Part shown: positions 1 through 11,370 of the stretch, piece by piece
Layout: each line of letters begins with the position of its first letter
How positions within the stretch are numbered: position 1 is the first letter of the stretch
DNA from: Molanna angustata
Lineage: Eukaryota; Arthropoda; Insecta; Trichoptera; Molannidae
Direction of reading: 5' to 3'
NCBI GenBank assembly: GCA_963576475.1
Contig: OY754972.1
Location: 14,568,572 to 14,632,571 of the forward strand
Length of the DNA: 64,000 nucleotides
Made by a program: the position numbers and the translations under genes
The notes under the pieces: model-generated
The model's database searches: none
The model's input: the letters and a program-made list of their open reading frames with translations, nothing else
Told to the model about the DNA's origin: nothing

Positions 1-224
1 ATTGTCTTGTAATGCTTCTTATCTCTGGATGAATGATTGCCAACTCTCTGAAAAGCAACTTCTATACAACATAAAATAAACCAACAATAGTAAGCTATAG
101 GATTTTATTTTGATAAGTATTCTTGGCTGGATGATTTTATACTATCTTCTCAGTTGAATTTTTTTATCGAATAAATATCAGCTATTGTTTAGGAAGAATT
201 CTAAACACCAAAAAGTATTAATCT

Positions 225-492
225 TTCATTCATTTACGGCAAATCCCATAATGTGGAGTATCAAGCGACAGGTGTGTAGGTGTGCATTACCTTAAAAAAG
301 GAAGCACGACACGAGTCTCGTCTTCATTAAATAGGTAACATTCAGAATGGGTGGTGAACCTCATTGCTGAACTTTGTGAGATGTAATTTTTCCTTTATTA
401 TCATCGATTACCCGGTTCTTATGGAACAGTCGAAAACGAAGATAAAAGAAAATATTGGAAGCAATATTCATAGCCGGTGCCTCATAGCAAAA
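225..492 (-). repeat. SINE-like repeat, family C, copy 1
   Basis: About 270 bp, matching five other places in the window (3890, 14985, 16780, 60905, 63490). On the minus strand it starts with GAGGCACCGGCT-like sequence, contains the conserved GGGTAATCGA and CATTCTGAATG blocks, and ends in an ATGAATGA tail. The last 35 bp resemble the 3' end of the RTE element at 28 kb. No ORF and no clear tRNA-type promoter are visible, so it may be a SINE or an internally deleted LINE derivative. Confidence 0.7.
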
Positions 493-837
493 AAGAAAAT
501 TAATCGAAATGAGTGATAAAAATTCAACAATAAATTCTCTACAAGGTATATAGATAAAGTTTTATTTTTTTCATTTTTCTTCAGAGTTTGTCCATTTTCT
601 AATACAATTTCTGAAGTTTATTTCAATCATATAATTTATTGAAACAAATATTAAAAAAACTTAATTAAGCAAAACGTAAGCGTTACGAAAATTATACACA
701 TCTATCCAAAAACCAAAAATTTACTATTTACCATATGATACGTTAAAAATATTATTTCGAAAACATGTTTATAATAGTGTAAGAGCCGGCGATTCTAGAC
801 TTATATAATTTTATATAGCGGTCCATACATTTTTTTT
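493..837. other. AT-rich stretch, nothing recognised
   Basis: Poly-A/T runs and no open frame of note. I see no repeat shared with the rest of the window. Confidence 0.6.
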
Positions 838-1029
838 ACTTTCTCGATCAAAGATACAAGTAAAAGTATAGTTAAATACATTGATTTCATAAAATTGTTC
901 AATACTTTTGGATGTTTCGTTAAAATCTTATGCCGTTAAACGACTCAATTTTGTACAATTTTATGAAATCAAAGTATTTTATTTACATATACATACTATT
1001 ACCGATAATTTTGTCGAAACACCACAGCC
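838..1029. mobile_element. MITE-like palindrome, family D, copy 1
   Basis: Imperfect inverted repeat with arms around the block TTTCATAAAATTGTTCAA and its complement. It ends in ACCACAGCC, like the copies at 50893-51082 and 57183-57367, whose ends read GGCTG...CAGCC. No coding capacity, so a non-autonomous DNA element is the best reading. The left boundary is uncertain by about 20 bp. Confidence 0.55.
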
Positions 1030-1400
1030 ATAGAGTCATAGTATAAGAGTAGATTCGTTTTTCTATATACTACAGCAGGTAACAACAATTGAATAATATG
1101 AACCTTGAATAGCCTTAGAGTCATAGTATTAGATCAGATTTGTTTTTCTATAAATATATACTACAGCAAGTAACAACGATTGAATAATATGAACCTTGAA
1201 TAGTGGTGGCTTTCGGAAATAACAGCCTTCAAAGTGTCTATCAAAGGTAGGCGTGATTTCGAATAGTCTTGCGTAGTAAGTATATAAAATCACACTTTAT
1301 ACCATAACTCCCAATATAGTACTAGGCCTTATAGTAACTGCCGTGTTCAAATAGTAAAATTCAACAATATATGATGTCCTTTTGCAGCCAAAATACGTTG
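1030..1400. repeat. Remnant related to the 50-52 kb TIR element, with an 85-bp tandem duplication
   Basis: Two direct copies of an 85-bp unit lie at 1031-1204, each beginning TAGAGTCATAGTAT and ending at ATGAACCTTGAATAG. The sequence after them (TAGTCTTGCG, AAAATCACACTTTATACC, ATGATGTCCTTT) reappears, partly inverted, between 51200 and 51690. This is therefore a decayed copy of the same non-autonomous element. Confidence 0.5.
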
Positions 1401-1964
1401 AAAATATTAAAAAAAATTATTTTTACTAGTACTGCATAGGGGAGAACAAAAATATTATGCAGAATTTTGAATCTTTGATTTTTATTTATCATAAAAATAT
1501 ACAATATATTACTCGTAGGTACTTACATAGTTACCTACATATTATGATGAATTGTTAGGAGATTTTTTTTAGTGATTCATGAATCATTTGTGCTAGACGC
1601 TGTGAGTAAAGGCATTTGTTAAGATTATAGGAAAATATTATTTTCTACTGCAGACCGGGTAAAATGCTGCTATGAAAAATGAAATAATTTATTTTATCCA
1701 TCAGGAAAAGGGTTCATAAGTTAATGTTATAAGAAGCTTATTATTTAAAACGTTTTTACTTCGAGGCGGTTTACAATATATTTTCAAGTACCTAATTGAA
1801 AATACTCAATTGTTACAATTTTGCTTGCTGTTTTTCAACTGGTGGCATTTATTAATATGATTTTTTTACATAATTAAAAAAATAATGTATATTTTATTAT
1901 TAAGTAATATTGTTTATAGTCTGGCTTGGATTGTTCTTTTTTATAAATTAACCCTGTAAATATA
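1401..1964. other. AT-rich stretch, nothing recognised
   Basis: No ORF, no RNA gene and no repeat recognised. Confidence 0.6.
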
Positions 1965-2178
1965 TTACCGCCGACCGCCGTGACAGTTGGTAAACCGTTC
2001 GGTTTTTGTGCGGGCATCCTGAGTTCAATTCTTAGCAGTGGAGAAATTTATTTAAATTCATTTCTCACGCAAATATTGCTTCTTTGGGCTGGAAGCACTT
2101 GTTAGTTGGAAGAAATTGTCATTAGGCAATAAACTCGCCACTTGCGAAGGGTGCACGGAAGTGTTTATTTTTATGATT
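1965..2178 (+). repeat. tRNA-derived SINE, family B, copy 1
   Basis: A tRNA-like head (GACAGTTGGTAAACCG for the A box, a decayed GAGTTCAATTC for the B box) is followed by the family body (TTTCTCACGCAAATATTGCTTC, then TTGGAAGAAATTG) and the tail GGCAATAAACTCGCCACTTG. The order and spacing match the copy at 3326, which has better preserved promoter boxes. Confidence 0.8.
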
Positions 2179-2397
2179 ATATAACATTATCGAATTCCGT
2201 TAAATAAAATCAATTAAAACTATCAGTACTGCTTGTAAAATCATTTTTTTATTCTCAATGTACTAGTATAGTTACATAACTGCTAGCCCTCGAACAAGAT
2301 TTCCTAGTTGGGCAGCAGTAATCTACTTATTGTTGTCATTATAAATATGGTGTGATAAAAGGTTAATAATTAAAAAATAAATAGGTATAGGTATCAA

Positions 2398-2685
2398 TTC
2401 AAACATTCTAATAGCTATTTCACCATGTTTTAATTTGATCTCTATTCAGATGGGTCGAAGGCAAAGCGGTTAGCGCATTGGTTAGTAATCCAGTGGTCGC
2501 GAGTTCAAATCCTGCCTCGAACGATTTCGTTCACCTATAGCACAAGCATTCATGCTTATTTTAGGGAACGTAGGAAGATGTATGTGTACTTGTTTAACAA
2601 GGACATATTCATTTAAAAAATATATATTTCAAAGATTCTAATAGCTATTTTGCCATGTTTTAAATTGATCTCCTTAATTTTCTAC
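2398..2685. repeat. About 50-bp direct repeats flanking SINE A copy 1
   Basis: Sequence at 2398-2447 (ATTCTAATAGCTATTT, CCATGTTTTAA, TTGATCTC) is repeated with a few mismatches at 2629-2685, directly either side of the SINE. It could be an unusually long target-site duplication or an older tandem duplication that received the SINE. Confidence 0.65.
2450..2622 (+). repeat. tRNA-derived SINE, family A, copy 1
   Basis: Head GGCAAAGCGGTTAGCGC (A-box like) and GGTCGCGAGTTCAAATCC (B-box like), then a conserved body (CCTATAGCACAAGCATT, GGGAACGTAGGAAGATGTA, TTTAACAAGGACATATTCAT) and an A-rich end. Five copies in the window share this layout. The polymerase III promoter is internal, as expected for a SINE. 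Confidence 0.85.
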
Positions 2686-2689
2686 CAAT

Positions 2690-3325
2690 ACGTCATCAAT
2701 TTATTGCCTGGTTTAGCCAGTGTCCGACAAAAAATAGTCAAATATTTGTTTGGTGAAATATGAGTAGTTTAATGGTAATGGGGACAATCATTATAATAAT
2801 TATGAAGCGGCTAGGGATGGCAAGAAAATTATCTGGTCTCATGGTCTGATTTATTATGAATTCTCAATATCTCACGATATACTATGACCCCGGGCCGTAT
2901 AAATCTATTATGCTACCCAGGGGCTCTCGTGGTCGGTACGCAGATTTATAAACTGACCTTTGGGCCAACAATAAATTCTATGGTTCATTTTCCAGATAGC
3001 TCATTTGCCGGTCTTCCTTTGAAACTGAAAAGTTTCCTCTTTATGGCTCCAAGGGAGTATTTTAGAACTTGAATATGAAATGAAGACTTCTTTTTAATTT
3101 TATTCACACACGAACATTCTTACAACTGACTCTCCCACATCAAACGTTTTGTTACACGAAGTTAGGTCATGAGGATCGTGATATTTTTAATTCTTCATTA
3201 TAGACATTGTATGAAACGTAAAACAAGTACCTAAATAAAAAAAAAAACACCCTTTTAATATTTTTCTCAAACTGAAATTGATCTAATATATATATAAAAA
3301 ACGCCCGAATATAATGTAGCACGTA
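2690..3325. other. No recognised gene
   Basis: AT-rich, with one more balanced patch at 2880-3070 that encodes only a short frame without recognisable motifs. No repeat recognised. Confidence 0.55.
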
Positions 3326-3546
3326 CAACACGACCGCTGTGGCACAGATGGTAATCCATTTAGTTTCTAAGCGAGCGTCCTGGGTTCGATCCCAAGCAGA
3401 GGATAAATTTCTTTATATTCGTTTTTTCACGCAAATATTTCTTCTCTGAGATGGAAACACTGGTCAGTTGGATGAAATTGCGACATGGCAATAAATTCAC
3501 CACTTGAGCATGGTGCAAGGAAGTGTTTATTATTATTATTTATAGC
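3326..3546 (+). repeat. tRNA-derived SINE, family B, copy 2
   Basis: Best-preserved head of the family: A box TGGCACAGATGG and B box GGGTTCGATCCC, correctly spaced. Then the body with CACGCAAATATTTCTTC and the tail GGCAATAAATTCACCACTTG, ending in a TTATTATTATT run. The tail resembles the jockey-like LINE 3' end at 21.1 kb. Confidence 0.85.
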
Positions 3547-3889
3547 AGTCACAAAACTTCAGAAACACAAAATTGTTCATTTTATCAAATCATCAAATGA
3601 ATCAAGTTGGAAACATGAATCAGGCTATTTTAACATGCAATGACATCAGTTATATACAAACTATGAAAGTTTTTTTTTCATTTATTTAACTGGTCAGGAA
3701 GTTAGCTAAAATAGATTGCAAAATTATTTAAAAAGGTTAAATAACGTCATTGGTCAACAAAACACAGCCTTTAAAATATGTGCAACATATTACTGAGTAT
3801 AATCTTGATAATGTTCTTTATATGAAACTGTTAACAATGATAATGCATTTGCGTATTTTATTGTAATTAAAACACGCATGTTTGTATCA
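3547..3889. other. AT-rich stretch, nothing recognised
   Basis: No ORF or repeat recognised. Confidence 0.6.
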
Positions 3890-4355
3890 TTCATACGTAG
3901 GTACCATGACGGCATGTATCACAGTGTGGGGTAACAAACGACAGGTGTACGCATATACAACCTTTTTTTTAAAATAAATATGTCCTTGTTAAACAAGTAC
4001 ATATACATCTTCCTACGTTCCCTAAAATTAGCAAATGAATGCTTGTGCTATAGGTGAACGAAATCGGTCGAGGCAAGATTCGAACTCGCGATCACTGGAT
4101 TACTAGCCCAGCGCGCTAACCGTTCTGCCATCGACCCATCTAAAACTTGCGTGTATATCACGACACATGCGTGTATATCCACACACCAGTTTCGTTTCAC
4201 CTAAAAAAAACAACATCCGCACTGGGTAGTGTACCTCGTCGCTGAACAATGTAAGATGTTATTTTGCCTGTTGTATTTTCGCTCTTACGGTACAACCGAA
4301 AACTATGATATTAGATAATAGTGGAAGCACTATCCTAAGCCGGTGCCTTACAGTT
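3890..4355 (-). repeat. SINE-like repeat, family C, copy 2, split by a SINE A insertion
   Basis: The tail half (GGCATGTATCACAGTGTGGGGTAAC on the plus strand) lies at 3905-3960. The rest (ACACACCAGTTTCG to CTAAGCCGGTGCC) lies at 4150-4350, and the gap is filled by SINE A copy 2. The order of the blocks matches the uninterrupted copy at 16780-17092, so the SINE A insertion is younger. Confidence 0.75.
3966..4143 (-). repeat. tRNA-derived SINE, family A, copy 2
   Basis: Full-length minus-strand copy: ATGTCCTTGTTAAACAAG, CATCTTCCTACGTTCCC, GATTCGAACTCGCGA (B box complement), GCGCGCTAACCG (A box complement), ending at ATCGACCCATC. It sits inside family C copy 2. Confidence 0.85.
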
Positions 4356-4446
4356 GTTAGTTCATATTAAAAAAATAAATAATGCTACGAGTCACTTCCT
4401 TTCGTTGAAGATTTGTATTTGTTTTTATATTTGTCTTAAAAACCTT

Positions 4447-4618
4447 TTTTTTTAAATGTCCTTGTTAAACAAGTACATTTACATCTTCCTACGTTTCCTT
4501 AAATAAGCATAAATGCTTGTGCTATAGGTGAACGAAATCGGTCGAGGCAGGATTCGAACTCGCGACCACTGGATTAGCTCAGCGCGCTAACCGCTCTGCC
4601 ATCGACCCATCTGTTGAC
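4447..4618 (-). repeat. tRNA-derived SINE, family A, copy 3
   Basis: Minus-strand copy, about 300 bp from copy 2 and in the same orientation. The B-box complement GATTCGAACTCGCGACC is intact. A few bases are lost between the two boxes (GGATTAGCTCAGCGCG) compared with copies 2 and 5. Confidence 0.85.
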
Positions 4619-4649
4619 CCATCGACATGTGACCCACCTATTTCGCTAA

Positions 4650-4995
4650 TAATGAAGATAAAACGAGTGGGTTGTGGCCAACACTTAGCTTTCCACTTCA
4701 TAGTTAATGTAAATTTTATCATTTTGAAAGGTTGTCAATCCCCAAATGTATTTTTATGAAGTACCTACCTACAATACTTTTAGGTTCCTAAACAAATATG
4801 AGTTTACCAGAGGACAAAAGTTATCATAGTACACCATACACACAAAAACATTGTCACGAAACTCTTAGTATGCACGCTTTACACGATACCCGTTGAAAAA
4901 TTGAAGAAAAAATACACTTTAAAATGTGAAATCATGATTCTCCACTATTCCATAGTATTAGAGAGTAAAAATAATGTGTTTTTTTTTTAATAACA
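4650..4995. repeat. Interspersed repeat, family F, copy 1
   Basis: Shares ordered blocks with 46225-47285 and 16335-16760: AACGAGTGGGTTGT, AAAGGTTGTCAATCC, CAGAGGACAAAAGTT, ATTGTCACGAAACTC, and the end block GTGAAATCATGA. The outer ends of the 46-kb copy are inverted (ACTCTCCACACCATAG against its complement), so this may be a MITE-like element. Confidence 0.5.
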
Positions 4996-4999
4996 CATT

Positions 5000-6359
5000 A
5001 AAATTATAAAAAAAAAACATTTAAACACAAAAACTAAACAAATATTTTTTGTAATAGTGTAATTTTTATGGATTTGAATACACAATCACTCTTGGAATAT
5101 TGAAATGTCAAATTGAAAACAAAGGAAATACAATTGATAAGAAGAAAGAAATTGAGATGCGAATGTCGACGATATAATGAGTTTTATATCCTTCGCCATT
5201 TTGAAAATATCTGATAACGAAAAAATATTTGACGTTACAAAAAACTCATCTGTTCTCTGATTTCGAAATTGATTGGATTTAGTCATAATCTAAGGAATAA
5301 GTCTCCAAAAACGAAGTGAAAAAAAAATGACGAATCGCTCAGACATTATAAATGTGAAAATTCTCATTAATTTTCTTTTAAAACGTGATATTCAATAAAG
5401 CGCAACTCGTTTAAGAGTTTTCTTTGATCCCGTTGTGAGAAATGAAAAATAAAAAGGCATCTTCTAAGAAGAGCTTTTCTTGGTTTAGTCAAATTATTGT
5501 CAGCAATTTTAAGCGATTTAATTTTCTTACTATTATCATTTGCCGACGTTCCAAAGTTTAGCGGCTTTCGCGTAATGCAGCGTTTAATTTTGAGCCAAAA
5601 AAAATACATTTTTTTGTGACAGGATGAGTGTCTGAAATTGAATCCTAGTTTTTGTCGTTTCTTTTTGTTTAAAAAAAATGTGTATAACAATATTATTAAA
5701 ATAACTGCAAATTAGTTTTGTGTAAGTATTTTTTTCCAGCCTTATCATAATACAACATCAAGGAAATTCTTTGTTATTGTATCTGAAGAATCCTTTTTGC
5801 TTGGTCTATAAATTCTTTTATCACACTTTTATTCCTTTTTTGACATTGAAATACTTTGAATTAAACATGCTTATGAATTAATTATGTTTATAATGGGTTT
5901 AATTTGATATAAACATTATAATCATGAAATACGAAAATGTGTTACCAAAACTGGCATTTGAAACTATGTCCATTATATAATACACGGAAAGAGGAAGAGG
6001 AGAGATTCCAAAAACACTACTCACCAGAAGCCACAGAGGCGTTCGGGGACTTTATTACTGATGATTTGAATCTAATAATAGATATATTACAGAGGTCTAT
6101 ATTCGTGAAGAACACATTGAAATTGTTACAAGTTCTGTGATTAAATATATTCTGTAAAAATATTGTTTTACATATTGGTATCCTCAATCGTAGTGGATTG
6201 CATAATGGACAATTAAATGGTATCAATATCTTATTATTTATCAATTTATTTGAGTGAACCCATTATAAGATTTTTTTCAAGAGTTTTTTTTTTGTTTTAT
6301 CTGTTAGGTAATTAAGTTTTACAATTGAATCAACCAATTATTAAATTTTTACTTATGTG
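5000..6359. other. No recognised gene; unassigned short ORFs
   Basis: AT-rich. Minus-strand frames at 5086-5286 and 5367-5690 (107 residues, rich in Lys and Phe) and a plus-strand frame at 5937-6140 (67 residues, with an acidic stretch near its middle) are open. I recognise no domain or neighbour that gives them a role. They could be chance ORFs or scraps of an unrecognised element. Confidence 0.4.
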
Positions 6360-6860
6360 ACATCTAGACAGACATATGGCAGCCTTTGAAATCTGGCTAC
6401 AGACGCATGGAGAGGATCCATTGGTCAGAACACGTTCGAAAGATGATGTTCGAAAGAGTTCGAAAGATAGATTCTTAAGATGTCTGCTCAACAACGATCA
6501 AAATGTATAGGCCATAACATCAGGCATCCGGGTCTGCTTGTTGCTATCGCGGTAGGACTGATGGAGGGCAGAATCTTTAGAGGTCGCCCCAGAGACAATT
6601 ATATGGACCAGGTGAATAGTGATGTACGCTGTAGCAACTACCAAGAGATGAAGAAGCTGGCGGACAACAGAGATATGTGGAGAGATGCTTGGTGCAAAAC
6701 AATTCAGCGATTTTGGCCATTAAGAAAAATAAGAAGGCAGACCGCTGACAACGTGGCACTTTACCATCAGAAGCGGGAGGCTGACTTACGCGAAGGAGGC
6801 ACACATGAGAGAAAAACTTGGCTAATGAGGATAAGGAGGGCCGACCCCACATAATAGGAA
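6360..6860 (+). pseudogene. LINE ORF2 C-terminal relic
   Basis: Frames 6395-6455 and 6480-6854 together give the usual end of many insect LINE reverse transcriptases: GYRRMERIHWSEHVR, then a GH.IRHPGLL block, then a RGRPRDNYMDQV block and MKKLADNRDMWRD. There is a frame change between the parts and no reverse transcriptase core, so this is a 5'-truncated dead copy. The exact clade is uncertain. Confidence 0.75.
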
Positions 6861-7386
6861 GAAATGGCCAGGGCGAAGAAGAAGAAAACGCAGCTTGAAC
6901 GCCCGGGACTAGATCAATTTATATGATTATTTTTATTCTCTTCGAATTGGGCTGATTTTGTATTTCTTCGGCATGTTTCTCGAATTCGTCTTCCATTTGA
7001 TTAATCTGGTTCTTCCTTCTCTTAAAGCAATTGATTCTTGGAAATAAATTTGCGTCGTTGACTTGAGATGAGCCTAAAAATTTCTCCTTATTTTTCACGA
7101 CACGAAATCGAGAACACATCTGTTACACTTAGTATTGTAATTTAATTCATTGTTTTTAGGAAACGCCTGTAAACAATTTAGCAGCATAACAAATTGGCAA
7201 GTCTTAAATGTTTTATAATATAAAATATTTTCCTTTAAGGAATATTAATATATATTTTTACTAAAACACAAGATGGTTTTAACATCTAAATATTTGGGTA
7301 AATGGGTCACCCATGTAAATCGTATTTAATATAAGAAATAAACTTAAATAGCCTAACTATCGAGGAGCATGTACCAGGCAGTACAT
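6861..7386. other. No recognised gene
   Basis: AT-rich. A 66-residue minus-strand frame at 6919-7119 is basic and has no recognisable domain. Confidence 0.5.
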
Positions 7387-7387
7387 G

Positions 7388-7427
<40 letters not shown>
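7387..7427. repeat. (AT)n microsatellite
   Basis: An uninterrupted run of about 20 AT dinucleotides, directly upstream of SINE G copy 1. Confidence 0.95.
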
Positions 7428-7431
<4 letters not shown>

Positions 7432-7439
7432 TAATATAT

Positions 7440-7690
7440 TTTGTTGAGCGATGCTAGCGGTTTTTGGTGATTGTTTATTATTGTGACTTCTGATCCAAAG
7501 GTCCCGGGTTCGACTCCCGGTGGAGACACAGTTTTAACTTGTGTTTTCAGTCTAGATCTGTGAGATAATTAATATCGTTTGTCTCCAGAATGTGGCGACT
7601 TGTTATTGGGTGTGTGTTAAATTTATATTTGACATAGTACCTGTAAGTTGCCGGAGAAGCAATAAAATTTACAAAAAATATACATTGAAA
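7440..7690 (+). repeat. tRNA-derived SINE, family G, copy 1
   Basis: A B-box match GGTTCGACTCC lies in a tRNA-like T-arm context (CCCGGGTTCGACTCCCGG). The body contains GTGGCGACTTGTTATTGGG and TTTGACATAGTACCTGTAAG and ends in an AATAAAATTTAC-type tail. The same order appears at 48235-48420. The tRNA-like 5' half is degenerate. Confidence 0.65.
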
Positions 7691-9164
7691 TGTGTAAACA
7701 AAAAAAAACAGACCAATTAAGTTTTTACAAAGATGATGCATTACAACAAAAATATAAAAAAATATATAATTAACAATATTATTGTATGATTGCCTGTGAC
7801 GGGAAAGACAACAGATGGAAAAAGGATTTGAGAGTAATTGAATTTGTCACTTCAATGAAATATGTTATAAACAAAAAATATTAAAATAGGTACACAAATT
7901 AAAAATACTAACAATACACAAGTTTACGCCAGTATGCAGCTGTGTACATGAAGAGTTTTTGTAGCAGTTTTCACTAGCAGTAATACATCAAATGTGGGTT
8001 ACTGCTGAGAGATCGACATTATAGAAATGACATGCTTTTTTGATAAATTCATTTTGATTTAAATTGGTGTTGCTTCGAGGATCTTAGAAAAGGCTTGTCG
8101 ATATGATGATATTATTCAGCTTTCGACACCTAATTATTGATGATGTGAATTATTGATATACAAATTGACAAACTACCACGATTCGAAGATTTTTTTATCT
8201 AACCAAATCATCGATTCAAAATATCACAACAGATAATATTGACCTTCACGAAAGCGTATTATTGATTTCATATAAGTTATTAATACAAACATGTTACAGA
8301 TTCAACAATACATTAAGTATTATTTTGTAGCATATTATTTTAAAAATTCTGTCAATTTTGACTGAGTCATTATTTATTTAAAATAACCATAATATACGGC
8401 ACAAAGTGACGTTGTTTGTTACATATGTAATTAACGGATTTCTTTTCAATTTGTTGATTTTCACGTTCAAAATGTATTAAATTACAAATCATTTTATTCA
8501 AGGGGACATCACAAAGATTTATTCAATATTTAAATTGCTTTCTGTTCATCCGTATTTCGAACGTTTCACAAAAAATTGAAAGTCTGTAAGCTTCATTTCC
8601 TTCGATCTATAAATTTTATCAGTCAACGAGCTTTTGGAAAGTTTTAATATAATTCTGAAACCTCTCAGCGAGTAGCTTTGAGCGTTTTGTTTTGACAATT
8701 CAAACTACCTCACGTTTAGTCAGACGAGCAGATCAACGTGAAATTGTGATGAAATATTAACTTTCGACATCGTCATATGTAAAAAAAATATTGATATTTA
8801 TTTATTTATTTATTTATTTATTTTAACATATACATACAGCTTCACGCCATTATATAAATACACATCACGCCATTATATTAACACAAATTACAATAAGGAC
8901 ACAAGTTAATCAATAAAGATAATAAAACTCAACAAACAATAAAAACACATTTCGGGTATAAGATACTTAAGTAACAATACAATTTAAAAAAGTATGTCTG
9001 ACAATAATCGCTTGTACATAGCTAGGGAATCTGCAAAAATGTCAGTTATATTAGCATATTATTTATTTTTATTATTTGATATCAAAATTATTAAAAATAA
9101 TGTCATGATTCTAATATTTTTCGGTGGGTTTTAGGTAGGTATATTATGTTATATGTTCAAAAAC
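7691..9164. other. AT-rich stretch with a (TTTA)n run
   Basis: A TTTA microsatellite lies at 8797-8826. No ORF, RNA gene or shared repeat was recognised in the rest. Confidence 0.55.
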
Positions 9165-9290
9165 ATGCATATATATACATCATCATACCATGTCTCTAAA
9201 GGAGTAGGCAGAGAGAAGATACGCCACATTTTTTTGACATGCATCAGACGCTCATTTTCATTCATTAATTTCCGTTTATTGTTCACCTTT
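9165..9290 (-). pseudogene. RTE 3' end fragment
   Basis: The plus strand reads CATACCATGTCTCTAAAGG, GTAGGCAGAGAGAA and CGCCACATTTTT. This is the complement of the last codons and 3' tail of the RTE element at 28012, with several substitutions. Only about the last 100 bp can be aligned by eye. Confidence 0.65.
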
Positions 9291-9499
9291 CCTTGGATGA
9301 CCTCGGTCTCAGGTTTCGTTTCATGTCATATATCGTCTTGTTACTTTAAGCGATTTTATTTCGACTGCTGTGCAATAATATATGTACAAGTATGTATTAT
9401 TTTCTTGCATAATGCAAGTGTTAAGTAAAAGTTGGAACCAAAAGTATTAAAAAACAATTTATGGAAACATATTTTAATAACAAATTTAAAATAATACGA

Positions 9500-9850
9500 C
9501 AGATCACAAAATAAACTTTAAATACATCTAATTGTAACAATCATATTATTACTTAAATTAAGTAAAAACAATTATTTAACTTTTTTTACTTGATAAATTA
9601 ATTTGACCACTGACGCGTTTCGCTCAAAGAGCATCTACAGAATGGTACTTATGTATCAGTGGACCTTTTATTTATAAATACAAATTCATTGCTAACAAAC
9701 CTTTTTACATGAAAATATGAGAAAAATTGTGGATGAAAATAAAAACATTATGACATAACCGAGTAAGAAGAAACAGAGCATAAAATAATAAATTATTAGA
9801 GAGAACCATAAATGCTTAAAAATTATATTAAATACTAGCTTTTATGTCCC
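9500..9850 (-). mobile_element. Penelope-like element relic (3' end)
   Basis: Recognised by the hammerhead-like motif at 9605-9665 and by the block ATATGAGAAAAATTG...ATTATGACATAACC...AGTAAGAAGAAACAGAGCATA at 9715-9785, which recurs three times in tandem at 13040-13440. No endonuclease or reverse transcriptase frame survives. The boundaries are approximate. Confidence 0.5.
9605..9665 (-). ncRNA. Hammerhead-ribozyme-like motif (degenerate)
   Basis: On the minus strand: CTGTAGA in place of CUGANGA (one change), stem II GCTC-TTT-GAGC, then GAAAC and the self-complementary ACGCGT followed by C at the expected cleavage site (3' of position 9612). CCACTG upstream can pair with CAGTGG downstream as outer stem I. 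The order is that of Penelope-associated type I hammerheads. The core substitution makes activity doubtful. Confidence 0.55.
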
Positions 9851-10595
9851 GCCGTTGGCCAAGAATGTAAAATTGTGAAAGAAAAAGCAATCGTTTTTAT
9901 AATATTGTCACCCAATTATTTTGCATTATCGGACTATGAAAAGTGGTTTGAAATTCGATTGAGTTTAAGCATTGTAAAATGTTCAAGTGATGGCCACAAC
10001 CCATTCTTTTTTATATATTGCTATAAAGTGTGAATGAAGTATAATATACAATTTCTGCTCGCATGGACTATGCGTAATGGTTTTAAATATGACTGTTTAT
10101 CAACTTTGTAAAGAGATTGGTTTGGCCACAACCCCCATTTTTAAATATTTCATCGAAAACAAATTGTTATATGGTACATACCTATTGAAAATTTAGTAAT
10201 TTTGGATGTTGGAATGTGGTTAAAATTTGATTAAACAAACGTAGGTACTGAAAAGATCTAGTATTGGTGCATTATATTTTTGCACAATTAGACTAATAGA
10301 CTTAAAATTGACACAAAAGTCTACATTAACGAAGAAGAAGAAGACTTAAACTATGGTAAATAGTTTTTAATTTGAATATAAACGTTGTGAAGAGTTCAGT
10401 AATGGCCACAACCCCCATTCTTTAAATATTAGGTGTTGAAAATTATTCAAATTAGGATGATATAAATGGTTTAAATTTGATTAAACAAAAGTATTGAAAA
10501 GATTCTAGTGCAGGTTACATCGTCACATCCCACATCCCATTCATTTTTACATATGTATTTTCATCAAGTGTGCAAATCGTTAGTAATATTTCTGC
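9851..10595. repeat. Irregular long-period repeats
   Basis: Blocks such as GGCCACAACCCCCAT (near 9990, 10125, 10405), GGTTTAAATTTGATTAAACAAA (near 10215 and 10470) and the unit with TTAGACT...AAAAGTCTACAT recur at irregular spacing. The segment leads into the regular minisatellite that follows. Confidence 0.55.
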
Positions 10596-11370
10596 ACAAT
10601 AGACTATTAGACTTAAAACTAACCCAAAAGTCTAAATAAAAAAGAGAAAAATACATAAAATAATAAAAAAAGAAAAATATTCTACATAAAATAAGTAAAA
10701 ATACATATAATAGAAGAATTAGACTATTGGAAATAGATTGTATAAAAACTGACCAAAAGGTCTTCATAAAAGAAGAAGAAGATTAATCTATAGGAAATAG
10801 TTTGTGTAAAATTCACCAAAGTTCTACATAAAATAAGAAAACGAAGAAAAAGACTAAAGGAAATATAAGGTCTACATAATAAAAGATGAATTAGACAATA
10901 GGAAATAGTATGTATAAAAGCTCACCCAAAGGTCTACAAAAAAGAAGAAGAAGAATAATTAGACTATTGGGAATAGTTTGTGTAAAAACTGAAAAAAGGT
11001 CTACATAAAAGAAGATGAATTAGACTAAAGGAAATAGTTAATATAAAAAATAATTCAATGGTCTATATAAAAGAATAATAATTAAACTATAGGAAAATTT
11101 TGTATAAAAACTCACCCTTGGTCTACACAAAAGAAGAAGAAAATGAATAAGACTATTGGAAATAGTTTGTATTAAAACTCTCCCAAAATTCTACGTACTT
11201 GAATGAAGAAGAAGAATAATTAGACTAAAGGAAATAATTTTTATAAAAAAATGACCCAAATGTATACATAAAAGAAGAAGAAGATGAATAAGACTATAGG
11301 AAATAGTTTGTATAAAAACTGCCCTAAAGGTCTACATAAAATTAAGAAGAAAAAGAATTAGACTCCAGGA
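10596..11370. repeat. Minisatellite, unit about 60-70 bp, roughly a dozen copies
   Basis: The unit reads approximately GGTCTACATAAAAGAAGAAG, AATTAGACTATAGG, AAATAGTTTGTATAAAAACT, CACCCAAA. Copies vary in the length of the GAA run and by small indels. The GGTCTAC...GAAGAAGAAG part resembles the tail of the LINE relic at 24535-24995. Confidence 0.8.

Noticed and set aside
2450..2530. Functional tRNA gene
   Set aside because: Box A and B sequences are present, but the arms do not form a full cloverleaf and the same head occurs on five SINE copies.
2884..3072. 62-residue plus-strand frame in a balanced patch
   Set aside because: No domain, no start context, no repeat support; left as unassigned sequence.
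7387..7427. Replication or regulatory meaning of the (AT)n run
   Set aside because: A simple microsatellite next to a SINE with no other supporting signal.
9153..9428. 91-residue plus-strand frame
   Set aside because: Antisense shadow of the RTE 3' fragment on the minus strand.
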